Position numbers and translations under genes: made by a program. 64,000 nucleotides of DNA, taken from assembly GCA_964589375.1 (NCBI GenBank), contig CAZPSA010000002.1, positions 10,245-74,244 of the forward strand, in the 5' to 3' direction. Position 1 is the stretch's first letter; each line of letters opens with the position of its first letter. Source of the DNA: CAG-533 sp964589375. GTDB lineage: Bacteria; Bacillota_I; Bacilli_A; RF39; UBA660. The notes below the pieces were generated by a model that saw nothing but the letters and a program-made list of their open reading frames with translations, made no database searches and had not been told where the DNA came from. Shown piece by piece: positions 1 through 9,275 of this stretch.

Positions 1-1329
1 ACCATTTGATACGGCAATAATATTAGTTGCTCCTACAGTATCATTTGCAATAATATCTATCCCATAATTATTATTATATTCATTTAAGACATCATCTCTG
101 CTCATGCCATAATTTCGGTAAATACTTGATGTTGCTGGCTCACCAGTAGCAAAGATTTTTCCATTATCCTCAGTTGTTTCTACACTACCAATTGGCCACC
201 AATAACTATTTGATGTAGTGCTACTTAAATTAGTAACACTACCATTTATACTATAGCCATTATAATCTTTTAATATTTTCTTGATATAATCAATTATATT
301 ATTTCTAGCTTTCTTTATTTCTTCATCATACTCTTTTAAAATTTCCGCGGTGGCGTTATCATAAAATTCCGTCATTGAACTATATCCTGATTTATTTAAA
401 ACCTTTGCATAATAATATTGTAAATGAGGCTTTGTATCAAAATAGTTTCCATCAGCTAAAAACTGCCAATAATAATTTTCATCAACAACTTTAGTACTAT
501 CAACTGAGTACTTCGCATTTGAAAAACCGGCATTACTAACTTCATTTATACAATCATTTGTCCCATTACTTTTAAGTCCAAAGAAATTTATATTACTAGT
601 AAACTTTTCCCAAGCTCCAACTAAATTAGTTGATACTGTCGCGGCACAAACCTCATGATCACTTAAATTATTTGTTGGCGTACCTAAATCACAAACCAAA
701 AATTCTTCTTCCTTTGAAGTAACAGTCCCATCCTCGTTTGTTTCAGTTATAGTCCTTGTTTCAAATGTTCCTTCTTTATAACCAATACAAGTACTGCGAT
801 AACCAATCATTGACTTAATAAGAAGTTTTAAGGTGTCTGTTTCATTAGCAAAATAAGCAGCAAGGCTTTCATCATCATTATCAGGATCGTAACTATCAAT
901 ATTTTCTCCACTATCATAATTATATGCTGATTTATCAGTACCATATAATTTTTTATATTTTTCGCCATTATCACTAAATAAATCTAAAGATAAATTAAAA
1001 TATACAGTCGCAATAATAATTAAGTCTGAGTTTTCATTAAATTTAACGCCTTTTCTTTCATACTTAGCTAATATTTTATAAAGTCTAGTATAAAATTCTC
1101 TTTGAGATTCAAGCATTTTCTCATTACAATTTTCTTCATCGGTATCACCAGCACAATCTCTTGTCCAATAACCTTTATTTAATTTTGCAAATTCATCAAA
1201 ATCAAAATCACTATATTTAAAACTAGCAGCACCAGTATTAACTTTTAAGCTAAAAAAGCTAATCAAAAAAACTGATACAATAAGTATCATTCTTTTTAAT
1301 AAACTATTGTTGGTCTTATTTTTTAACAT
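1..1329 (-). CDS. Exported M23/LytM-like peptidase of the secretion locus (3' end outside window)
   Basis: This open frame runs off the left edge; I read it from an ATG at 1329, which has an AGGTGGTG ribosome binding site, with no stop in about 443 codons. An N-terminal hydrophobic segment (about residues 12-30) looks like a signal peptide or anchor. A helical, Cys-containing region of about 350 residues follows. From about residue 395 the sequence resembles the start of an M23 (LytM) fold: a WWPIGS segment, then NYGIDI, then IIAVSNG. In M23 enzymes the equivalent motif is HxGID, where His and Asp bind zinc; here the His position is Asn. The gene lies 20 bp after the VirB4-like gene, which fits the wall-opening hydrolase usually found with Gram-positive Type IV secretion. 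Whether it is active cannot be judged, because the second HxH motif would lie outside the window. Confidence 0.7.
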   Translation of the reverse strand, partial: MLKNKTNNSLLKRMILIVSVFLISFFSLKVNTGAASFKYSDFDFDEFAKLNKGYWTRDCAGDTDEENCNEKMLESQREFYTRLYKILAKYERKGVKFNENSDLIIIATVYFNLSLDLFSDNGEKYKKLYGTDKSAYNYDSGENIDSYDPDNDDESLAAYFANETDTLKLLIKSMIGYRSTCIGYKEGTFETRTITETNEDGTVTSKEEEFLVCDLGTPTNNLSDHEVCAATVSTNLVGAWEKFTSNINFFGLKSNGTNDCINEVSNAGFSNAKYSVDSTKVVDENYYWQFLADGNYFDTKPHLQYYYAKVLNKSGYSSMTEFYDNATAEILKEYDEEIKKARNNIIDYIKKILKDYNGYSINGSVTNLSSTTSNSYWWPIGSVETTEDNGKIFATGEPATSSIYRNYGMSRDDVLNEYNNNYGIDIIANDTVGATNIIAVSNG

Positions 1330-1349
1330 ACTGGCACCACCTTTAAAAC

Positions 1350-3146
1350 CTATAGTCCTCCACCAGAACCAAATGAATCTAACTCTTCTTGAGTTAAAAC
1401 AACATTAATTCTCATTCTTCGATTGCCACATACAAACAAAGCTTCCCCTTGACTATAAGTCTTTATACTTTCTTTTTCATTATCATTTAAATCAATAAGT
1501 TTAGATAAATCTTCAACAGCTTGTTTCTTTAATCCCATAACTAAGTAATATGAAGCATTATCAAATATTGCTTTACCATGCATAATTACATTATCAGCGG
1601 CAAAATCAGTTGGCTGCTGAGTAATAATTATTGTTCCGGTATTATATTTACGACTTCTTCTTTGAATTTGCGCTAAGAACTCTGCCCCTAATTCATTTTT
1701 AGCTGATAACAAAACATGTGCTTCATCAACATACATTACAGTATTAGTTTCTTTATCCAAACATAATCCCCATGCATATTTTAAAATATTGAAGAATAAC
1801 GCATTACGAATATTTTCATCACTATTCATAAGTTCTTTAATATTAAATACGATAAAATCACTATCAGTTTGCAAAGTTGTATGGCCATTAAAATAGTATC
1901 TTAATTCTTTAACAAAAGGTCTAACTCTAAGTTCTAATCTTTCCATAACATCTTTTTCTCTTGTTGCCTCAGGCATAGATAAAAGTTTTCCCTTTATTGT
2001 TGCATAAACATCATCAAATGTCGGATAATCTTTACTAGTTAAATGGCTAAAATCATTTTCAAAACCAATTCCAAATCTTTTATAAGTATCTTGAACTACC
2101 TCACTAAACATTGCAAGAACATCATCTTCAATTGCCGGATAATAATATTTCATAAATGCTTTTAATGATTGCAAAGTTCTTGTTAAAACAGTATATCCTA
2201 AACCTTCAGCTAATTCTTCTTCATCTGCATCAAAAACAACTTCTAATGGATTAATAATACCATATTCGCCGCCCTTACCTAAATCAATAAAGTCACCGCC
2301 AAAGTTCTTTGCCATTTCTTCAAGTTCGCCTTCTGGATCAATAGCAATTATTTTACAATTATTTCTAATATGGGTTCTAAGCATTAATTTAGCAGCAGTA
2401 CTCTTACCAGAACCAGATGAACCAAGAATAATTAAATTAGCATTATTACGATTAAATTCTTTTTTTATTTGATATAGAAACTGATTAAACAAAACAACCC
2501 CACCAGAGAAATCAACACCTAAAAGAGTTGCTGATCCCGGATCTTTTATACTATCAAATACAAATGGATACATTGCGGCAATAGTTGGACTAGGAATAGG
2601 TATTCCCACGCGATCTTCAATATCTTGTTTAGGAAATATTGGAAGCATAGATTTTAATACTTTTTCTTGCTCAAACATCATTGGAATACCACGCATTCCC
2701 ATAGCATCTAAATAATTTCTAAGTTGCATTTTTTTATTATCAAGTTCTTCTTGGGTATCTGCCGTTATCATTAAATGCATTTGAAAATCAAATATTTTAG
2801 ATTGAGTTGCAGCTAACATCTGAACAAAAGATTCTAAAGATTCATAATCTTGACGAATTCTTTCTTGAATTGTTCGATCATTTTCTTTTTGATATCTTGC
2901 TTTTAAATCGGCAATTTCTTTATTAATCATTCTACTCATAGTTGAAAATTCAATCGGAATATGTTTTACAACAACTTTAACCCCTGGAATTTGCGTTATG
3001 TTTGATAAAAACCCCGGTCCAATAACTTTAGGATAACTTATAACTGTTAAAATAGTCGCATATTTATCACTAATCATAAACTCATTTATACTTTTACCAA
3101 AGTCTATACCTTTGGGAGCAATTTCACTTTTAAATGTATTAGACAT
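1350..3146 (-). CDS. VirB4/TraE-like secretion ATPase (motor domain)
   Basis: This 598-residue cytoplasmic ATPase belongs to the VirB4/TraC family that energises Type IV secretion and conjugation. A Walker A motif, GSSGSGKST, sits near residue 242 and a Walker B, VMYVDEAH, near residue 474, followed by the RRSRKYNTG and IITQQP segments typical of this family. The first 200 residues are the N-terminal VirB4 region. The start overlaps the end of the upstream gene (3139-3696) by 8 bp, so the two are probably translationally coupled. That upstream protein looks like the missing extreme N-terminus of VirB4, so the ATPase appears split into two polypeptides. The gene is followed after 20 bp by the M23-like wall protein. 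Family assignment is firm; the transported substrate is unknown. Confidence 0.88.
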   Translation of the reverse strand: MSNTFKSEIAPKGIDFGKSINEFMISDKYATILTVISYPKVIGPGFLSNITQIPGVKVVVKHIPIEFSTMSRMINKEIADLKARYQKENDRTIQERIRQDYESLESFVQMLAATQSKIFDFQMHLMITADTQEELDNKKMQLRNYLDAMGMRGIPMMFEQEKVLKSMLPIFPKQDIEDRVGIPIPSPTIAAMYPFVFDSIKDPGSATLLGVDFSGGVVLFNQFLYQIKKEFNRNNANLIILGSSGSGKSTAAKLMLRTHIRNNCKIIAIDPEGELEEMAKNFGGDFIDLGKGGEYGIINPLEVVFDADEEELAEGLGYTVLTRTLQSLKAFMKYYYPAIEDDVLAMFSEVVQDTYKRFGIGFENDFSHLTSKDYPTFDDVYATIKGKLLSMPEATREKDVMERLELRVRPFVKELRYYFNGHTTLQTDSDFIVFNIKELMNSDENIRNALFFNILKYAWGLCLDKETNTVMYVDEAHVLLSAKNELGAEFLAQIQRRSRKYNTGTIIITQQPTDFAADNVIMHGKAIFDNASYYLVMGLKKQAVEDLSKLIDLNDNEKESIKTYSQGEALFVCGNRRMRINVVLTQEELDSFGSGGGL

Positions 3147-3696
3147 TACTCATCACCGTCCCATATTCATTTTTAGCTCCCCCATTTAAGAAATTTTGCA
3201 ATAAGAATTTTAAATCATCATCACTAGTTTGTCTTGAAACCATACCTAAAGATGCAAGATTACTAATTAATGTTTGAATTCTTTTTTGAACAACTTCTAA
3301 CTTTTTATCTCTAAAAAGAATAAAGTATTCTGTATCTACGACATTAATAGCTTTGCTTTGAAACATTTCAGCTTTAGAAATATCTTCAGCAATTACCTTT
3401 CTAATTGATTGTGATGGTGCATTGTCAAATTGAAGCTGTAAATTAGATATATATAATTTAATATCAACTGGTCTATCTGCTACAATAAGCCAAAATTCAT
3501 AATTAATTGTATTGTAAAAATTTCTAAAATTAAACAATATATTATTTTGAGTTTGATAATCTAATATAAAGATATTTTTAGGTTCTATCTTTATACCTGT
3601 AACATAATAATTGTTATCTAAAATTATCATTCCTCTTTCGATTGTTTTAACTGGAAGCCAATCCTCCGTATATTTACTTTGTGTTGTCTTTGCCAT
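3139..3696 (-). CDS. VirB4 N-terminal (TraC-like) domain protein
   Basis: This 185-residue soluble protein has a TEDWLPVKTI segment near its start and alternating strands and helices, resembling the N-terminal domain that precedes the motor in VirB4/TraC ATPases. It has no P-loop. It lies between PrgI (23-bp overlap) and the VirB4 motor gene (8-bp overlap), the place where the N-terminus of a single-chain VirB4 would be encoded. I infer that it assembles with the motor protein and links it to the membrane. Such a split may be normal in this lineage, since both pieces have clean starts and stops. Assignment rests on context and weak similarity. Confidence 0.6.
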   Translation of the reverse strand: MAKTTQSKYTEDWLPVKTIERGMIILDNNYYVTGIKIEPKNIFILDYQTQNNILFNFRNFYNTINYEFWLIVADRPVDIKLYISNLQLQFDNAPSQSIRKVIAEDISKAEMFQSKAINVVDTEYFILFRDKKLEVVQKRIQTLISNLASLGMVSRQTSDDDLKFLLQNFLNGGAKNEYGTVMSNV

Positions 3697-3997
3697 AATT
3701 CACACACCAACCTCTCCAAAAATATCTTCTTCTATTTGAATAATAATTATATATATTTATAATAAGTGTCATAACATTATGTTGATTAGGTATTGGTAAG
3801 ATTAAAAATGTACTTACCAGAGCCGGAACTAGGATAATGATTGCCCCTTTAAGACTATCAGCACTCATCGTAAACATAAAGATAAGAGTTATAAGAAGTC
3901 CCGTACCAAATACTATTAAATCAAGTTTATTAAACAGCCCTAAAATTAACATTGATTTTTTCGAGTTAGCTGGTATTAAATAGTTATTATTTCCCAC
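3674..3997 (-). CDS. PrgI-family membrane protein of the Type IV secretion apparatus
   Basis: This small protein (107 residues) starts with a short polar IPANSKKS segment and then has two adjacent transmembrane helices (about residues 25-45 and 50-70), ending in a basic cytoplasmic tail. That layout is characteristic of the PrgI/TcpE family encoded next to VirB4 in Gram-positive conjugation systems. The start is a GTG placed 8 bp after a perfect AGGAGG; the closer ATG in another frame stops at once. It overlaps the following VirB4 N-terminal gene, so expression is coupled. It probably tethers the ATPase to the membrane. Confidence 0.75.
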   Translation of the reverse strand: MGNNNYLIPANSKKSMLILGLFNKLDLIVFGTGLLITLIFMFTMSADSLKGAIIILVPALVSTFLILPIPNQHNVMTLIINIYNYYSNRRRYFWRGWCVNYGKDNTK

Positions 3998-4018
3998 TTT
4001 TCATTCCTCCTAAGCGTA

Positions 4019-6319
4019 TTATTTTTTATCTTCTTTTTCGCCCATATGAGCTGTAGCCCATTCGGTAACTTTAGTTTCTTTAGTATTATTAATTGAGGCT
4101 TGCATACCTGAAACTGTACTATATAGTGAGCCAAATTTTTCGTTAATTTCGGTATCAGTAATTTTAATTTTTCCATCATCGTCAAAGTAATCACTGTGAT
4201 GTTCATTTATGTCTTTAACCATTTTATTTAATTCATCTAATTTTAAATTAGTACCTTCAAATGCCTGAGGGTTATTTTCAACTGCCTTAGTTAATTGCTC
4301 CAATTGAGCCTTACCACGACTATCAAGTTTTTCATCAAATAATTTCATCATGGCTTTGCTACGCTCTAAATCACGATCAGCTTTTAACCCACTTAAATCG
4401 CCATTAAACTCCGGATTATTATTTGCGCTATCATATAGTTTTTCTGCTCTTTCTACCCCAAACATTGGTTTCGTATATTCTTTCATTTTCTTAAGAGCAC
4501 CAGTTGCTGTATCCATTGAGGCAATCATGGCATCATGAATAGTTTTGCCACCACCACCAGTTGCAAATGTATATAAATCTTCCAAATCATCTCTTATTGC
4601 CCCCTTAGCATACTTAAATTGAGCACCCATAGAGGGTAATATATACTTGCCATAAGCATCTATTTCTGCTTCTTTTATAGCCGCTGATCTCATTGGTTTA
4701 ATAAATTCTTTTTCAAATTTTGCAACTTTTTCCTCATCAGATAACGTTCCATCACTAAAAATACTATCATATGTTTGTCGATAAAGACCGCTATTGAACG
4801 CCTCACTATATTTTTTGTCATAAATATCTTGGGCTTTTTTCACAATCCTATTTTCAACAGCATCTTTCCCGCCATTTTCCCAGCCAAAATCCTTAAATTT
4901 ATGATATCTATTCAAGGCATCCTGCTCATTAGCATCTGCTACACCTTTGGCTGTAACAACTGTTCTTTTCCACTTATCAAAACTATTTAAACCGTTACTT
5001 TGTGCCCATCCTTGATGTCCACCTCTAACTAAACCCGAAACCCCCATACCAAGTGTTTTAAGGGGTCGTACAATGCCCTGATTTTTACTACCTTTCCATG
5101 CATTTATCATATTACCAACACCTTTAGATAAAGCAGCAGCTCCCATGGCACTACCACGCATCGCATATTCATTATTTTCAAGCTTCTTCTTAATACGCCA
5201 CTCTGGTATCTTCATACCAAATAAGTCTTCAATCATCTTTGGTGCTTCTTTAGCAAAAGCAAGTATTCCTAAAATTAATATTACAAACGTAATAAGTCTT
5301 ATAAAACCATAATTACTAACTCCAGCCATTGCATCACCATTAAATACTCTGTCAATTGGTCCATTTTCAGCACAAATTAAAGATATCGAAAATATTGCAA
5401 AATAGATTACTATTAATCTTTCAAAAACCATTAAATAAGTTTTACTTATTTCTTTAAACCATTTATCAAAGATCCCGCCTTTAGGTTTAGTAATTCTTAA
5501 TACAATTGGTACCGGTGCAATTACTTGTAAAACTCCTAACTTAACAACTCTAGTTCCCATGTCAATTGCAAAAGATAAAATCAAATATGCAGCAAGGGCA
5601 CCAGCAAGTGAACTAATTATAAAAAAATACTGCATATCATCGCCAATGCGTTCTAATAAAGTGGCATCTTCAAGCCAGCCGCTTGTTCCAGTTAAGGCAT
5701 ATATATTCCCATTTCTTAAAGCATCATCCACTCTTTCGGTATACATGTTACAAACATCATTATCACTTTTAAGGCAATCATTATAAGAATAAATCTTTCC
5801 ATCTATAACCGGATGAAAAAAGCTAGTAAACATTGTAAGTGATAATCCAGCGCCAGCATTGTCATTCGAAAAATCTCCATCGCTTTGATAACCAGTACCA
5901 AAAACAATATTTGATAGAACATTTGTTGAAATAATTCTATCTTGTATTTTATTCATATAGCTAAAAGCCGTAGGTAAAAGAGCTATCATAACTAAAGAAA
6001 TAATCAAATTTTTTACAATACCTTGTAATGAGTTATCGCCATCTTTTCCTAAGCCATCAGGATTAATTATTAAATTTAAGATATTATAAGCCAATATAAA
6101 TAACATTACAACACCTAAAATGCTATAAATTCTTTTTGTTAATATGGCCATTGGTCCACCATCATTCATATTAAATAACTCAATTTTTGTAATTACTCTA
6201 AATATTTGATAAGATACATTTACAAGAAAGTAAACCAAACTATCTAAAATAAGAAAAAAAGAATAAACTTTTTGGATAAACCAATCACCAATTCCACTAT
6301 GCAATACTAAATTACTCAT
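4019..6319 (-). CDS. TrbL/VirB6-like polytopic channel protein
   Basis: This 766-residue protein has about seven hydrophobic segments in its first 365 residues, among them ILGVVMLFILAYNIL, LIISLVMIALLPTAF and RLITFVILILGILAFA. A long charged C-terminal region of about 400 residues, rich in Lys, Asp and predicted helix, follows. Polytopic membrane halves with long hydrophilic tails are typical of the VirB6/TrbL channel subunits of Gram-positive Type IV systems. Position between the pilin-like genes and PrgI-VirB4 supports this role. The start has an AGGAAA ribosome binding site. The hydrophilic tail may lie in the cytoplasm and contact the ATPase; that is inference. Confidence 0.7.
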   Translation of the reverse strand: MSNLVLHSGIGDWFIQKVYSFFLILDSLVYFLVNVSYQIFRVITKIELFNMNDGGPMAILTKRIYSILGVVMLFILAYNILNLIINPDGLGKDGDNSLQGIVKNLIISLVMIALLPTAFSYMNKIQDRIISTNVLSNIVFGTGYQSDGDFSNDNAGAGLSLTMFTSFFHPVIDGKIYSYNDCLKSDNDVCNMYTERVDDALRNGNIYALTGTSGWLEDATLLERIGDDMQYFFIISSLAGALAAYLILSFAIDMGTRVVKLGVLQVIAPVPIVLRITKPKGGIFDKWFKEISKTYLMVFERLIVIYFAIFSISLICAENGPIDRVFNGDAMAGVSNYGFIRLITFVILILGILAFAKEAPKMIEDLFGMKIPEWRIKKKLENNEYAMRGSAMGAAALSKGVGNMINAWKGSKNQGIVRPLKTLGMGVSGLVRGGHQGWAQSNGLNSFDKWKRTVVTAKGVADANEQDALNRYHKFKDFGWENGGKDAVENRIVKKAQDIYDKKYSEAFNSGLYRQTYDSIFSDGTLSDEEKVAKFEKEFIKPMRSAAIKEAEIDAYGKYILPSMGAQFKYAKGAIRDDLEDLYTFATGGGGKTIHDAMIASMDTATGALKKMKEYTKPMFGVERAEKLYDSANNNPEFNGDLSGLKADRDLERSKAMMKLFDEKLDSRGKAQLEQLTKAVENNPQAFEGTNLKLDELNKMVKDINEHHSDYFDDDGKIKITDTEINEKFGSLYSTVSGMQASINNTKETKVTEWATAHMGEKEDKK

Positions 6320-6336
6320 ATTATTTTCCTTTCTTA

Positions 6337-7230
6337 TTAACTAATACACGTCCCACTATCTACTAAACCAAGCAAAATATTTAAAAGACTTGGTAGTACC
6401 CACAAGGCGGCAATTAAACACAACCTTTTTACTAGTCTAGTATTTGCTTTTTTTAAATCATCAGCATTTTTCATAAATACGACAGATAGATATTCATATG
6501 CTGTAACAACAGAAGCAAAACACACTGAAAATATTTTAAATGCATCTAAGATGTTTTCTAAGTCTGTTTTAAAAGAACCTAGAACACTACAGTTTTCTAA
6601 ATCTTCTCCTGAAGCATCATAAATATCATTATTGCTTGAACCGCTACTACCACTTGATGAACTTCCAGAATTTGATGAATTTCCGGAACTAGAAGTACTA
6701 CCATTAGAATTCGTACTTGATGAACTAGAAGTGCCACCAGAATTAGAACTTGTTCCTGATGAACCAGAAGTACCATTTAATTTATAAGGAACACAATCCT
6801 CATTCCACTTACACCCATTCTTTTTACAATTTTCCTCTTCAGACATACCATCCAATGCATATGTTTCGTTAGTACTCACGCAAGTTCCACTCGTATCATT
6901 AAGTGGTTCTCTTACATATATATAAGTTTTTTTTGCATTTGTATTAACTTTAGTACTTTTTTCAAGAACATATGTTAATTTACAGTAATGTCCTCCTTGG
7001 CTAAGAATATTTAAATCCATAGTTGCCCCAAACATTACAGGATTATCATTTGTAAATGTTTTACTAAAACTCCCGTTATCACAAGAAAACTCAGCAGTTG
7101 CAATATTTTTTGCGTTAATAGCTAAATATATTTTTTTTTCTACTAAATCATAACTCACATCAGCAAATACATCAGTTTTAAAAAAACAAAATGTCAATAA
7201 TAAAATGAATATATATATAAATTTTTTCAT
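6337..7230 (-). CDS. Exported pilin-like protein A: conserved ectodomain, Ser/Gly linker, C-terminal membrane helices
   Basis: I start this gene at ATG 7230, preceded by GAGGT; upstream in-frame starts lack a site. The 297-residue product has a signal peptide ending near VFADVSYD, a Cys-containing ectodomain (about residues 25-135), a Ser/Gly/Asn-rich linker (about 145-200) and two C-terminal hydrophobic helices. Its ectodomain is almost identical to that of the gene at 9572-10492, at both protein and DNA level, while the C-terminal helices differ. The C-terminus has the two-helix shape of VirB2/TrbC-like pilins. A terminator (7276-7300) and a TATAAT (7266-7271) lie just upstream, so it may be transcribed separately from the gene before it. 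Function in a surface pilus is inferred. Confidence 0.65.
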   Translation of the reverse strand: MKKFIYIFILLLTFCFFKTDVFADVSYDLVEKKIYLAINAKNIATAEFSCDNGSFSKTFTNDNPVMFGATMDLNILSQGGHYCKLTYVLEKSTKVNTNAKKTYIYVREPLNDTSGTCVSTNETYALDGMSEEENCKKNGCKWNEDCVPYKLNGTSGSSGTSSNSGGTSSSSSTNSNGSTSSSGNSSNSGSSSSGSSGSSNNDIYDASGEDLENCSVLGSFKTDLENILDAFKIFSVCFASVVTAYEYLSVVFMKNADDLKKANTRLVKRLCLIAALWVLPSLLNILLGLVDSGTCIS

Positions 7231-7275
7231 AAAATACCTCATTAACTTACAATATTCCATTAAAAATTATAACAT

Positions 7276-7300
7276 AAAAAAAAACAACAGTAAAGTTGTT
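7276..7300 (-). terminator. Intrinsic terminator after the small VirB2-like gene
   Basis: Read on the minus strand, AACAAC, a six-base loop and GTTGTT are followed by a run of T. It lies 14 bp past the stop of the 7315-7680 gene and would isolate that gene from the pilin-like gene downstream. Confidence 0.75.
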
Positions 7301-7314
7301 TATACATTTTTAAT

Positions 7315-7680
7315 TTAATCAATGTGATTAGTGCAAGCATCTGAACCAGGATGTAAAATACAAGCTTCACAAACTTTAAAGTTTGTTGCATCATCATTAT
7401 AATTAGGTACTAAACTAAAAACCCACATTACTATAGTTGGTACAAAATAGATAATAACACCAGCTAAAGCACGCATACCCAAAGTTTTTGCAGATTTCTT
7501 AATCTCATCGTCTTTACTAGCAGTAACAGCTTTACCAAAATCAAACATTCCATAAGCCACGATAATTAGTGGAATGGCAATTTTAAATACAGTTAAAACC
7601 CAACCAACTATTTGCAATATTTCAGCAGCATTAATACAAATAGAACTTATATCAATCCCATTTAAAAATAAATTTTTCAT
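7315..7680 (-). CDS. Small VirB2/TrbC-like pilin
   Basis: The start at 7680 is chosen because GGGAGAG lies 7-8 bp before it; an upstream in-frame start would include the promoter. The 121-residue product has two hydrophobic helices (about residues 23-43 and 67-88) separated by a short polar loop containing ASKDDEIKKSAK, and a Cys-bearing C-terminal tail. Two-helix proteins of this size are typical of VirB2/TrbC pilins. The segment around IPLIIVAYGMFDFGKAV closely parallels IPLAIVLMGSFDFYKTV in the C-terminus of the 9572-10492 product, so the two are paralogues. It has its own strong promoter and terminator, fitting a major structural subunit made in high amounts. Confidence 0.7.
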   Translation of the reverse strand: MKNLFLNGIDISSICINAAEILQIVGWVLTVFKIAIPLIIVAYGMFDFGKAVTASKDDEIKKSAKTLGMRALAGVIIYFVPTIVMWVFSLVPNYNDDATNFKVCEACILHPGSDACTNHID

Positions 7681-7707
7681 AATAATTCTCTCCCTTACAA
7701 CACTTAA

Positions 7708-7737
7708 ATTATATATTAAAAAACCCATAATTGTCAA
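7708..7737 (-). promoter_or_regulatory. Sigma-A-type promoter of the small VirB2-like gene
   Basis: On the minus strand a perfect TTGACA (7732-7737) is separated by 18 bp from a perfect TATAAT (7708-7713), which lies 28 bp before the start codon. This is among the best promoter matches in the window. Confidence 0.75.
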
Positions 7738-7753
7738 TCAATTTAATATATTT

Positions 7754-8803
7754 TTACTTATCTGTAGTCTTTTTTAACCCCAATTTACCTATTAATTCAT
7801 CAATTACTTGAATTCTTTCTTTTCTTTCATCAAAATTTGGCATATTATAAAATACTTTAAGTTTAGTTTCATATTCTAAATTATTTATATCCTCATTCTT
7901 AACGCCACTTCTATTTAATACTACTTTGCCGTTTTTAACTCTTTCTAAGACACCACTATTACTCTTAAAAAGCTTATTAAGTCTTATGATACCCGGCTCA
8001 ATCAAATATAAAACTTCAGTACATACACCATGAGCATCTAAGCCATTTAAATCAACTACTATTACTTCTTCCTCTTTTAAAAGATTAATTTTCATTTTCA
8101 AATCTTCTAAAGAAGTTGATGTTACAAATCTATCATCTCTAAAATAAACATTATCTTGACTATTCATCTCAATACCTTTTACTTTATAATTATAACTCAA
8201 TTGTTTTATAAGCATATACATTAATGTAGTAGCACCCGCATGTTCTGTAATATTTTGAATGCCAATTATAATTTTGCCATCTTCTTTTTTTTCTTGCGCA
8301 TACGTTGTTTTTTCTTCTGGAAAAATACTTTTCTTACCAAATAAAGATTTTAGGCCAAATGAATTAGGTGTTTCATCTTGATTTTTATCATTTTCAACTC
8401 TACTAATATTCATACTATTCATTTTAATATATTTTTGAACATCTTCAATACTATTAGGATGATCAATTAAATACCCAATTGAACTTGCATTTTTAGTAAA
8501 ATTATAATAACCTTGCTCTACTAATTTAGATAAGTAATTTGTACTATTAACTAACTCACTATCATTTAAAAGAATAATAACCTTATTTGGATCAAAAAAA
8601 GATAAAAAGTCAAAAAGTGAAGCAAAATCATAATAGTTTTTAATAGCAGTTATATCAATAATAACTTTATTATAAAACAAATTAACAAATTCATTTTCAA
8701 TATCTGATTTATTAAATTCGCCTTCTAACGTTTTAATTACATCTATCTGTAACTCATTTAAAATTTTACTATTTTGATTTTTAATTAATACATTAATATT
8801 CAT
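7754..8803 (-). CDS. CpaE/MinD-like ATPase-fold protein with N-terminal receiver-like domain
   Basis: This 349-residue soluble protein has two parts. Residues 1-125 alternate strands and helices like a receiver domain (VIIDITAIK, VIILLNDSE). After a polar linker, residues 170-349 resemble a SIMIBI-class ATPase of the CpaE/FlhG/MinD group: a strand leads into TEHAGATTL where the deviant Walker A would be, and EEEVIVVDLNGLD matches the second acidic strand. The P-loop lacks the usual GKGG lysine pair, so nucleotide hydrolysis is doubtful. CpaE-type proteins localise Tad pili in other bacteria. Its place just after two small pilin-like genes supports a role in organising this surface machine. 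Confidence 0.6.
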   Translation of the reverse strand: MNINVLIKNQNSKILNELQIDVIKTLEGEFNKSDIENEFVNLFYNKVIIDITAIKNYYDFASLFDFLSFFDPNKVIILLNDSELVNSTNYLSKLVEQGYYNFTKNASSIGYLIDHPNSIEDVQKYIKMNSMNISRVENDKNQDETPNSFGLKSLFGKKSIFPEEKTTYAQEKKEDGKIIIGIQNITEHAGATTLMYMLIKQLSYNYKVKGIEMNSQDNVYFRDDRFVTSTSLEDLKMKINLLKEEEVIVVDLNGLDAHGVCTEVLYLIEPGIIRLNKLFKSNSGVLERVKNGKVVLNRSGVKNEDINNLEYETKLKVFYNMPNFDERKERIQVIDELIGKLGLKKTTDK

Positions 8804-8831
8804 GTTATCTTCCTTCTTGCCATTTCATCTT

Positions 8832-9269
8832 TTATAAATTATCTTTTGCAAAATAAACTGCTTTTGTTTCTCCTGTTATTGGAAAAGTTAGTAAGTCACC
8901 AAGCATTGGTAAATCCAACTTAAAAAATACTCTAACATAGTAACGAGAACTTGGAATTGTCCCCGAATTATTTACTATTTTTTTTACACAGTATTTATAT
9001 TTATTACTCTGAACATTTTGTCTAATATAACCGGTCTCATCACTTGCACACGTACCATAAACAAAATAACCATTACTTGTCAAATATTTTTCAATTGTTT
9101 CTTCCGCACTATCATTATGACCCTCATTTTCTTCTATTTCTTCAATTATTCCATTTTTAACTTTAAAAGCTTTAGAATAATTTACTGATATAGCAAGATA
9201 ACCAGTAAATAGAACAATAAATACAATTACAATTGAAAAGATCCAAGTACCACCTATTGACTCTCTCAT
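8832..9269 (-). CDS. TadE-like minor pilin or pseudopilin
   Basis: This 145-residue protein has one N-terminal hydrophobic helix (about residues 9-30) after a short polar leader, a charged helix (IEEIEENEG), and a C-terminal domain with two Cys and several beta-like stretches. That shape is typical of TadE/TadF-type minor pilins. It lies 6 bp after the 76-residue pilin-like gene and 28 bp before the CpaE-like gene, so these three appear to be one operon. No sequence motif proves the family, so the call relies on architecture and neighbours. Confidence 0.5.
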   Translation of the reverse strand: MRESIGGTWIFSIVIVFIVLFTGYLAISVNYSKAFKVKNGIIEEIEENEGHNDSAEETIEKYLTSNGYFVYGTCASDETGYIRQNVQSNKYKYCVKKIVNNSGTIPSSRYYVRVFFKLDLPMLGDLLTFPITGETKAVYFAKDNL

Positions 9270-9275
9270 AGGAAT

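Noticed and set aside
3976..4206. Basic ORF across the PrgI-TrbL junction
   Set aside because: It is out of frame with the strongly supported TrbL-like and PrgI genes and resembles no protein.
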